64,000 bases of DNA, from positions 4,154,001-4,218,000 of the forward strand of contig NZ_CP109027.1 in assembly GCF_036226885.1 (NCBI RefSeq), written 5' to 3'. The first letter of the stretch is position 1. Each line of letters opens with the position of its first letter. Positions 58,175 to 64,000 of this stretch are shown here, piece after piece. The stretch comes from Streptomyces sp. NBC_00663. Lineage in GTDB: Bacteria; Actinomycetota; Actinomycetes; Streptomycetales; Streptomycetaceae. The position numbers were made by a program, and so were the translations under genes. The notes under the pieces are model-generated. The model ran no database searches. It worked only from the letters and a program-made list of their open reading frames with translations, and was not told where the DNA came from.

Positions 58175-59904
58175 GCCGACCCTCGGTCTTTCTCATTGGT
58201 GTTGCTGTCCTCGGCCCGGGAGACGGCGGCCACCGTCTCCGGGTCGAGGTCGAACAGGGTCCGCAGCGCGTCCGCGTACCCGGCACCGCCGGGCTCGGCC
58301 GCGAGCTGCTTGACCCGTACGGTCGGTGCGTGGAGCAGCTTGTCCACCACGCGCTTCACGGTCTGCGTGATCTCGCCGCGGTGCTTCTCGTCGAGCCCCG
58401 GGAGGCGCCCCTCCAGCCGGGCCATCTCCCCGGCCACCACATCGGCGGCCATGGTGCGCAGCGCGACGACGGTGGGCGTGATGTGCGCGGCCCGCAGTGC
58501 GGCCCCGAACGCGGCCACCTCGTCGGCGACGATCCGCCGCACCTGGTCGACATCGGCGGCCATGGGAGCGTCGGCGGAAGCCTCGGCCAGCGACTCGATG
58601 TCCACGAGCCGCACCCCGGCGATCCGGTGCACGGCGGCGTCGATGTCGCGGGGCATGGCGAGGTCGAGCAGGAAGAGAACGGGTGCGGGCCGCTGCGCTT
58701 CGGCGACGGGCTCGGGCTTACGACGCTCAGGGATCCGCCCGACGGAAGCGGCGGCGGCGGCGAGCGCGGCGATGGCCTCGGCCTCGTCGACAACAGAGGC
58801 GGCGTTCTGCGGCCGGGGAGCGTTGTCGACCCAGGCGGCGTGCTGCTCAAGCTCGGAGGCGGCCATCCCGGCAACGGCGGCTTCGCCGAGCACGGAGAAG
58901 CCGGGGGTGTTCAGGTCGAGGGGGCAACTGTCGTCGTCCACAGAGCCTGCGGGCAGTCGTGCCGCCTGGGCGGCACGGGTGGGCGCAGACGGCACCCCGC
59001 CGGCGCCGGGCCGCGCCACGTCCCCGCGCCCAACCCCCACATCCGGCACCCGCCCACGAACGGCCCCCGAAACGGCGTCACCAGTGAGCACCAGCCCGGT
59101 CGCGCCCGTACAAGAGACCACGACATCGGCACGTGTCAGCTCGCCCGGCACCGCATCCATCGGTACCGAGCGGGCCACCACGTCCCCACCAGCGGAGTCG
59201 GAAGAGGCGCCCTCATTGAGAATCTCGACCAGCCGCGAGGCCCGCTCGGCGGTCCGGTTGGCGATGACCACCTCACCGACCCCGGCCCGCACCAGCGTCG
59301 CCGCGGCCAGCGAGGACATCGACCCGGCCCCGATAACCAGCGCCTGCTTGCCCCGGGCCCAGTCCGCGACCTCTCCGCCGGAGGCGAGCTGCTCCAGCCC
59401 GAACGTCACCAGCGACTGTCCGGCCCGGTCGATCCCGGTCTCGGAGTGCGCCCGCTTGCCGACCCGAAGCGCCTGCTGGAAAAGATCGTTGAGCAGCCGC
59501 CCGGCGGTGTGCAGATCCTGCGCCTTGGCCAGCGAGTCCTTGATCTGCCCGAGGATCTGCCCTTCCCCGACGACCATGGAGTCGAGCCCGCAGGCGACGG
59601 AGAACAGGTGGTGAACCGCCCGGTCCTCGTAGTGCACATACAGATAGGGAGTGAGTTCCTCCAGCCCCACCCCGCTGTGCTGGGCGAGCAGCGTGGACAA
59701 CTCGGCGACACCGGCGTGGAACTTGTCGACGTCGGCGTACAGCTCGATGCGGTTGCAGGTGGCGAGCACCGCGGCCTCGGCGGCCGGCTCCGCGGCGACC
59801 GTGTCCTGGAGCAGCTTGATCTGGGCGTCGGCGTTCAGCGCCGCCCGCTCCAGCACGCTGACCGGAGCGCTGCGATGGCTCAGCCCTACGACGAGGAGAC
59901 TCAT
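58171..59904 (-). CDS. hemA: glutamyl-tRNA reductase
   Basis: 577 residues, longer than the 420-460 usual for the family. First step of C5-pathway haem synthesis: glutamyl-tRNA to glutamate-1-semialdehyde with NADPH. Active Cys50 lies in V-L-A-T-C-N-R-I-E-L-Y; H-L-F-S-V-A-C-G-L-D-S-M-V-V-G-E-x-Q-I-L-G-Q follows, and the NADPH site is L-V-I-G-A-G-S-M-S-S-L-A. Extra length is an Ala/Gly/Pro-rich insertion of about 110 residues (265-375) before L-L-D-L-A-M-P-R-D-I, a feature of Streptomyces HemA. ATGA overlap with rex. Confidence 0.95.
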   Translation of the reverse strand: MSLLVVGLSHRSAPVSVLERAALNADAQIKLLQDTVAAEPAAEAAVLATCNRIELYADVDKFHAGVAELSTLLAQHSGVGLEELTPYLYVHYEDRAVHHLFSVACGLDSMVVGEGQILGQIKDSLAKAQDLHTAGRLLNDLFQQALRVGKRAHSETGIDRAGQSLVTFGLEQLASGGEVADWARGKQALVIGAGSMSSLAAATLVRAGVGEVVIANRTAERASRLVEILNEGASSDSAGGDVVARSVPMDAVPGELTRADVVVSCTGATGLVLTGDAVSGAVRGRVPDVGVGRGDVARPGAGGVPSAPTRAAQAARLPAGSVDDDSCPLDLNTPGFSVLGEAAVAGMAASELEQHAAWVDNAPRPQNAASVVDEAEAIAALAAAAASVGRIPERRKPEPVAEAQRPAPVLFLLDLAMPRDIDAAVHRIAGVRLVDIESLAEASADAPMAADVDQVRRIVADEVAAFGAALRAAHITPTVVALRTMAADVVAGEMARLEGRLPGLDEKHRGEITQTVKRVVDKLLHAPTVRVKQLAAEPGGAGYADALRTLFDLDPETVAAVSRAEDSNTNEKDRGSA

Positions 59905-60668
59905 GCCGGCATCACGGCGGGTACGTCCCCGTCGGGCCCTTTGTCGGCGGACTCGGTGCGCGCGGCGGCGGCCGGAGCTCCCCCGTCGTTCCCGGCGGCG
60001 GCCTCCTCACCGGCCTTGCGCTGCTCGTGGAAGGCGAGGATCTGAAGCTCGATCGACAGGTCCACCTTGCGTACGTCGACGCCGTCCGGAACGGACAGCA
60101 CGGTCGGCGCGAAGTTCAGGATGGAGGTGACACCGGCGGCCACGAGCCGGTCGCAGACCGGCTGGGCGGCACCGGCGGGGGTCGCGATGACCCCGATGGA
60201 GACGCCGTTGTCCTCGATGATCTTCTCCAGATCATCGGAGTGCTGCACGGGGATCCCGGCGACGGGCTTGCCTGCCATGGCCGGGTCGGCGTCGATGAGC
60301 GCGGCGACCCGGAAGCCACGGGAGGCGAACCCGCCGTAATTGGCGAGGGCGGCGCCGAGGTTGCCGATACCGACGATCACGACCGGCCAGTCCTGGGTCA
60401 GCCCCAGTTCACGGGAGATCTGGTAGACGAGATACTCGACGTCGTACCCGACACCACGCGTTCCGTAAGAACCGAGGTAGGAGAAATCCTTGCGCAGCTT
60501 CGCGGAGTTGACCCCCGCCGCGGCCGCGAGCTCCTCGGAGGAGACCGTGGGGACCGAGCGCTCCGACAGTGCGGTCAGCGCGCGGAGGTACAGCGGAAGC
60601 CTGGCGACGGTGGCCTCGGGAATCCCTCGGCTACGGGTCGCCGGTCGGTGAGTTCGGCCAGTTGCCAC
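59901..60668 (-). CDS. rex: redox-sensing transcriptional repressor Rex
   Basis: 255 residues from the GTG at 60668 (AGGAG upstream); the frame stays open upstream through the operator, which is not coding. N-terminal winged helix (about 20-85: L-P-L-Y-L-R-A-L-T-A-L, S-S-E-E-L-A-A-A-A-G-V-N-S-A-K-L-R-K-D-F-S-Y-L-G-S-Y-G-T-R-G-V-G-Y), then a Rossmann fold with V-I-V-G-I-G-N-L-G-A-A-L that binds NADH/NAD+. It represses respiratory and haem genes when the NADH ratio is low. Ala/Gly-rich tail. First gene of the hem operon. Confidence 0.96.
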   Translation of the reverse strand: MATGRTHRPATRSRGIPEATVARLPLYLRALTALSERSVPTVSSEELAAAAGVNSAKLRKDFSYLGSYGTRGVGYDVEYLVYQISRELGLTQDWPVVIVGIGNLGAALANYGGFASRGFRVAALIDADPAMAGKPVAGIPVQHSDDLEKIIEDNGVSIGVIATPAGAAQPVCDRLVAAGVTSILNFAPTVLSVPDGVDVRKVDLSIELQILAFHEQRKAGEEAAAGNDGGAPAAAARTESADKGPDGDVPAVMPA

Positions 60669-60744
60669 GGTGCTCCTGCGGGTAGAGCGGGGCTGAAGGC
60701 GGTCACACGTACCCAGACCGCCCCGTCGAAAGCAGGCTATGTCT

Positions 60745-60762
60745 TTGTGAACGCGTGCACAA
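60745..60762. promoter_or_regulatory. Rex operator (ROP)
   Basis: TTGTGAACGCGTGCACAA, 77 nt upstream of the rex GTG, differs from the perfect dyad TTGTGAA-N4-TTCACAA by one base. The position matches the autoregulated rex-hemACD promoter known in S. coelicolor. Confidence 0.88.
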
Positions 60763-60903
60763 AGATGGTGTCCGATTTGCCCGGCCAACGTGACCGGCGT
60801 CACGCACTGCGGTCTCGGGGGCAAAACGGGTCACTCTCCTCACGAATCCCACCCCCAAGGCCAAGCCGCCAACGATCCTAAGCGAGTTTGCGGATCGTTT
60901 GGA

Positions 60904-61191
60904 CTACTCGGTCAGTGCCCTACGCAGTCGATCTTCGTTCACCCGCCAGAACGTGTGCTGTTCACCGTCGACGAGTACGACCGGAATCTGCTCCCAGTAC
61001 TGGTCGTGCAGCGTCTGATCTGTGGAGATGTCCTTCTGCTCCCACCGCGCCCCGACCTCGCCACACACCCTCTCCACCACGGCCTGTGCGTCATCACACA
61101 GATGACAACCGGGCTTGCGGATGAGGGTGACCAGCCGGTCCTGAGGCGCCACGGACGGCTTCCGGCGGAAAAGAGGACTCATACCGGCCAT
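60904..61191 (-). CDS. glutaredoxin family protein
   Basis: 95 residues (or 92 from the second Met at 61182). R-L-V-T-L-I-R-K-P-G-C-H-L-C-D-D-A-Q near residue 20-37 provides a C-x2-C site; D-I-S-T-D, Y-W-E-Q-I-P-V-V-L-V-D-G with cis-Pro and a final W-R-V-N-E-D-R-L-R complete a DUF836/glutaredoxin-like fold. A cytoplasmic thiol-redox protein. Upstream of the rex operon on the same strand, but separated by 235 nt with its own spacing. Confidence 0.9.
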   Translation of the reverse strand: MAGMSPLFRRKPSVAPQDRLVTLIRKPGCHLCDDAQAVVERVCGEVGARWEQKDISTDQTLHDQYWEQIPVVLVDGEQHTFWRVNEDRLRRALTE

Positions 61192-61309
61192 TGTCCCGCG
61201 CCCCTCGACCCGCCCGCGAGCAGTCCTTTAACGGCGGAGTCGCGGAGAGTTCACACCCTCCAAACCTCTCGACTCCGGAAGCTCCGAACAAACTGGCTAT
61301 GCTCACGCC

Positions 61310-62230
61310 ATGGCCGCTCTCGGATGGCTCACTCCCCGTAGGCGCTCCGCCACGGCGCGGAGCGTGTTGGCAGGCGAGGCCTCGGCGGAGGCCGCGCGCA
61401 AGTCGTCACAGGAGGTCGAGGAGACCTCAACCCCGGAACCGGAGTTCCCGGTACTCGGCGACGACAAGGCAGCCGCCTTCTTCGACCTCGACAACACGGT
61501 GATGCAGGGCGCCTCGCTCTTCCACTTCGGCCGGGGCCTGTACAAGCGGAAGTTCTTCGAGACCCGCGACCTCGCCAAGTTCGCCTGGCAGCAGGCCTGG
61601 TTCAGGCTGGCCGGCATCGAGGACCCCGAACACATGCAGGAGGCCCGCGACTCGGCCCTCTCCATCGTGCAGGGCCACCGCGTCTCCGAGTTGATGTCCA
61701 TCGGCGAGGAGATCTACGACGAGTACATGGCCGAGCGCATCTGGCCCGGCACCCGCGCCCTCGCCCAGGCCCACCTGGACGCGGGCCAGAAGGTATGGCT
61801 CGTCACGGCGGCCCCCGTGGAGATCGCCCAGGTGATCGCCCGCCGCCTCGGCCTGACCGGCGCGCTGGGCACGGTCGCGGAATCGGTGGACGGCGTCTAC
61901 ACCGGCAAGCTGGTCGGCGAACCGCTCCACGGCCCCGCAAAGGCGGAAGCGGTACGCGCGTTGGCCTCGGCGGAGGGCCTGGACCTCTCCCGCTGCGCCG
62001 CCTACAGCGACAGCCACAACGACATCCCCATGCTCTCCCTGGTCGGCCACCCCTACGCGATCAACCCGGACACAAAACTGCGCAAGCACGCCCGCCAACT
62101 GGACTGGCGCCTGCGCGACTACCGCACCGGCAGGAAGGCCGCGAAGGTCGGCATCCCGGCGGCAGCGGGAGTAGGCGCGGTAGCCGGAGGCACTGCGGCC
62201 GCGATCGCTCTTCATCGCCGGCGCCGGTAA
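61310..62230 (+). CDS. HAD-superfamily IB phosphatase (SerB-like)
   Basis: 306 residues. A basic/Ala-rich leader of about 45 residues precedes the HAD core: A-A-F-F-D-L-D-N-T-V near 55-64 with both catalytic Asp, T-A-A-P-V-E near 165, and S-D-S-H-N-D-I-P-M-L near 225. The C-terminal end (about 282-302) is hydrophobic, followed by H-R-R-R-R, and may anchor the protein to the membrane. Related Streptomyces proteins are annotated as phosphoserine-phosphatase-like; substrate is uncertain. Located immediately before bldN. Confidence 0.92.
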   Translation: MAALGWLTPRRRSATARSVLAGEASAEAARKSSQEVEETSTPEPEFPVLGDDKAAAFFDLDNTVMQGASLFHFGRGLYKRKFFETRDLAKFAWQQAWFRLAGIEDPEHMQEARDSALSIVQGHRVSELMSIGEEIYDEYMAERIWPGTRALAQAHLDAGQKVWLVTAAPVEIAQVIARRLGLTGALGTVAESVDGVYTGKLVGEPLHGPAKAEAVRALASAEGLDLSRCAAYSDSHNDIPMLSLVGHPYAINPDTKLRKHARQLDWRLRDYRTGRKAAKVGIPAAAGVGAVAGGTAAAIALHRRRR

Positions 62231-62236
62231 CCCACC

Positions 62237-62282
62237 CAGGGGCGCGGGGAACTGCGCGACCAGCCACGACGCACCCGCACCC
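62237..62282 (+). repeat. dispersed GGGGCGCGGGGAACTGCGCGACC repeat, copy 3
   Basis: Begins 6 nt after the HAD-phosphatase stop. Core identical to copy 2, tail CGCACCCGCACCC like copy 1. It lies at the 3' end of a gene, as copy 1 does, consistent with a 3' RNA structure. Confidence 0.7.
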
Positions 62283-62391
62283 AAATCCCAACCGATACCC
62301 CCCACCACCCTCACCCAGTCCTCTTGTCGGCACACGGCCACAACACGCCCCGACCCTGACCGGAACTCGATCTCAAACGATCAACAACCGG

Positions 62392-62404
62392 TCACTCTGC
62401 GGTA
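62392..62404. promoter_or_regulatory. candidate BldD-binding site
   Basis: TCACTCTGCGGTA fits the BldD consensus tnACnc(A/t)GnGTnA at every fixed position but one. It lies 178 nt upstream of bldN, an established BldD target in Streptomyces. Other parts of 62283-62581 show a CCGTCG/CGACGG dyad (about 62529-62543) and no gene. Confidence 0.5.
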
Positions 62405-62581
62405 CTTGAGAGGGCATCAATCGGTTACAGAAGCGACGTAATCGATGAATAGAGCAACTGGGTGTAGCAGTGCCTGCACGAAGCGTTATTCTCCTCAGAC
62501 GCAATCCGGTACCCCTCCGTCGCTACGACGGGTGAACGGTCCCGTACTGCACGTGATGGAAGCTCTGCCTCTGGGAGTCCC

Positions 62582-63358
62582 GTGTACTCACACGTCGGGG
62601 TTGACGCCTCGGGCCTGGCTACGCTGCGCGCGACGGTCAACAACCTCATGCGCTTCGTCCCCACCGCGTACGCCGTCCCCGCCCTTGCCGTAGCCACCGC
62701 ACCAACCGGCCCGTGCTACGCACTGGCCGAGAGCAGCGCGGCCGTCGGCAGAAGGGGACGCTCGGCCGGCGCGGCCACCACCACCGCCCGCCGTCCCGCG
62801 GCGGACAGCGACAGCGCCCGGATGATGGACCTCGTGGAGCGGGCCCAGGCCGGCGAGGCCGACGCGTTCGGGCGGCTCTACGACCAGTACAGCGACACCG
62901 TCTACCGGTACATCTATTACCGCGTGGGCGGAAAGGCGACCGCCGAGGACCTCACCAGCGAGACGTTCCTGCGGGCGCTCAGAAGGATCGGCACCTTCAC
63001 CTGGCAGGGCCGCGACTTCGGCGCGTGGCTCGTCACGATCGCCCGCAACCTCGTCGCCGACCACTTCAAGTCGAGCCGCTTCCGCCTGGAAGTGACCACC
63101 GGCGAGATGCTCGACGCCAACGAGGTCGAGCGCTCCCCGGAGGACTCGGTCCTGGAGTCCCTCTCCAACGCCGCGCTCCTCGACGCCGTGCGCCGGCTCA
63201 ATCCACAACAGCAGGAGTGCGTGACGCTCCGCTTCCTCCAGGGCCTGTCCGTCGCCGAGACCGCGCGCGTGATGGGCAAGAACGAGGGCGCGATCAAGAC
63301 CCTCCAGTACCGGGCCGTCCGCACCCTCGCCCGGCTGCTGCCGGAAGACGCCCGCTGA
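62582..63358 (+). CDS. bldN: developmental ECF sigma factor BldN
   Basis: 258 residues from a GTG with GGGAG five bases upstream. The first about 80 residues (V-G-V-D-A-S-G-L-A-T-L-R-A-T-V ... T-A-Y-A-V-P-A-L) are the unusual N-terminal pro-sequence known for BldN, removed by proteolysis. Region 2 follows (F-G-R-L-Y-D-Q-Y-S-D-T-V-Y-R-Y-I-Y-Y-R-V, D-L-T-S-E-T-F-L-R-A-L) and region 4 (L-N-P-Q-Q-Q-E-C-V-T-L-R-F-L-Q-G-L-S-V-A-E-T-A-R-V-M-G-K-N-E-G-A-I-K-T-L-Q-Y-R). It directs chaplin, rodlin and rsbN transcription for aerial growth. Confidence 0.96.
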   Translation: MYSHVGVDASGLATLRATVNNLMRFVPTAYAVPALAVATAPTGPCYALAESSAAVGRRGRSAGAATTTARRPAADSDSARMMDLVERAQAGEADAFGRLYDQYSDTVYRYIYYRVGGKATAEDLTSETFLRALRRIGTFTWQGRDFGAWLVTIARNLVADHFKSSRFRLEVTTGEMLDANEVERSPEDSVLESLSNAALLDAVRRLNPQQQECVTLRFLQGLSVAETARVMGKNEGAIKTLQYRAVRTLARLLPEDAR

Positions 63359-63444
63359 CTCACGCCACGCTCCGCCACTTTCCGCGACACCCAACTCACG
63401 GTCGGTTAAAGTCCGTTGACTTCGCGATCCGATCATCCGCAGTC

Positions 63445-63473
63445 CGTAACCCAAGTGCCGCGCCGCTCGTTGT
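63445..63473 (+). promoter_or_regulatory. BldN-dependent promoter of rsbN
   Basis: CGTAAC (63445-63450), 17-nt spacer, CGTTGT (63468-63473). This fits the BldN consensus as I recall it (GTAAC at -35, CGTTG at -10). It lies about 130 nt before the rsbN GTG, which gives a long leader. Confidence 0.65.
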
Positions 63474-63500
63474 GCGGGATGCAGGCTCCCTGTGGTCACT

Positions 63501-63544
63501 CCCTGGCCGACTTCGATCACTCGATCGAGTGCATGCGGTCAGGG
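63501..63544 (+). other. nested hairpin in the rsbN leader
   Basis: Inner perfect 14-bp palindrome CACTCGATCGAGTG (63518-63531) sits inside outer arms CCCTGGCCG (63501-63509) and CGGTCAGGG (63536-63544, one G-T pair). In RNA it could fold into a long two-stage hairpin between the promoter and rsbN; in DNA the palindrome could bind a regulator. Confidence 0.5.
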
Positions 63545-63603
63545 CGTGCAACCCTCAGGACCCCCTGGGGAGTCGACCGTCATGACGAGAGGAGGTGCCG
63601 CCA

Positions 63604-64000
63604 GTGATCGCGAACGTATCGGCGCACCGGCGGGCGAACGCCTTCGCCCAGGCCCTGGAGGACGAGTCCGACCGGGGCACGGCGGCCCAAGAGGCCGAAG
63701 GACCGGCGCCCGACCCGGCCGCCGCCGAACAGACCGGGAGCGGCCGCATGGTGGCCCTCGCGGAATGTCTCGGCGAGCTGCCGAAACCGGAGCTGGATCC
63801 CGAGGTCAAGGTCGTCCAGCGGGCCCAGCTGGTGGCAGCGTTCGAGGCCATGCTCCAAGAGGGCACCGTCGGGGGCGAGACAGGCAACGCGTCGGTGCCC
63901 GAGCAGCGCTCGCATCGCGCGCGAGGCGCCCACCGGGCGACCGGACTGGGCAAACTACGACCGCGTTCCCGGCTCACCAAGGGCCTGGCCGCCGGCGGGC
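63604..64000 (+). CDS. rsbN: anti-sigma-BldN factor RsbN (5' part)
   Basis: 132 codons before the window ends. GTG with GAGGAGGTG upstream. V-I-A-N-V-S-A-H-R-R-A-N-A-F-A-Q-A-L-E-D-E, an acidic Ala/Pro-rich stretch, then M-V-A-L-A-E-C-L-G-E-L-P-K-P-E-L-D-P-E-V-K-V-V-Q-R-A-Q-L-V-A-A-F-E-A-M is the cytoplasmic sigma-binding part of RsbN/DUF5667 proteins. The membrane helix and outer domain expected in the family lie beyond 64000. RsbN binds BldN and blocks it; its promoter above is BldN-type, giving negative feedback. Confidence 0.9.
   Translation, partial: MIANVSAHRRANAFAQALEDESDRGTAAQEAEGPAPDPAAAEQTGSGRMVALAECLGELPKPELDPEVKVVQRAQLVAAFEAMLQEGTVGGETGNASVPEQRSHRARGAHRATGLGKLRPRSRLTKGLAAGG

Noticed and set aside
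1..64000. CRISPR array
   Set aside because: The repeats found are short, imperfect and without equal-length unique spacers of CRISPR type, and no cas gene is present.

Overview
The window is high-GC, codon-biased actinobacterial DNA and is almost certainly a Streptomyces chromosome. The clearest indicators are bldN with its anti-sigma gene rsbN at the right end, a rex-hemA-hemC-hemD-hemB block, a class I lysS divergent from argS, and Streptomyces-typical DUF397/DUF5753, DUF2637, DUF3040 and DUF3558 genes. No tRNA, rRNA, CRISPR array or complete insertion sequence was seen.

Layout. (1) 1-11,650 is accessory in character. It starts with a membrane protein and a small helical protein that share a 27-residue Asn/Gly motif. 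Next comes a divergent locus: an XRE-TPR regulator, YdcF and a frameshifted WbqC on the minus strand, and a resolvase-like protein, an unknown protein, a stand-alone class I tRNA-synthetase-like protein and an ASCH protein on the plus strand. Decayed LacI, sugar-permease and YdcF remnants follow. The region ends with a ubiquitin-like conjugation operon (Ubl, E2-E1 fusion, DUF6527) beside a HATPase and a DUF4325-wHTH gene; the two units share a 27-bp upstream element. A strong terminator at 11,621-11,649 marks the edge. (2) 11,671-25,705 holds a winged-helix protein, a molybdopterin oxidoreductase without the Fe-S cysteines, a FAD-Rieske oxidoreductase, a methyltransferase/CDGSH/haem-oxygenase-like operon, a MarR-linked NTF2/MBL/DsbA operon and an EamA exporter. 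(3) 25,791-39,813 holds LysR, an M20 peptidase, a two-component system, an LLM/FMN-reductase pair, MFS, HxlR-reductase, MarR, SDR and a phosphatase-acetyltransferase fusion. (4) 39,852-54,369 holds rtcB, two DUF3558 lipoproteins, a DUF2637 protein, lysS/argS, a HATPase/XRE/DUF397/DUF4253 cluster, an aminotransferase, and a membrane-tethered HTH-DUF4232 protein flanked by an intact and a truncated lipoprotein. (5) 54,363-64,000 is the core rex-hemACD-hemB operon under a Rex operator, a glutaredoxin-like gene, a HAD phosphatase, bldN and rsbN.

How the parts work together. The haem block makes uroporphyrinogen III from glutamyl-tRNA, and Rex ties it to NADH/NAD+. BldN drives rsbN, whose product restrains BldN. 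In the accessory part, two candidate systems deserve attention: the Ubl operon co-controlled with a HATPase/STAS-like pair, and the two-gene motif pair at the left edge. The tRNA-synthetase-like/ASCH locus with YdcF and WbqC is a third unexplained unit.

Limits: all family names come from reading motifs, without database searches. Start codons were chosen from ribosome-binding sites, overlaps and codon bias.
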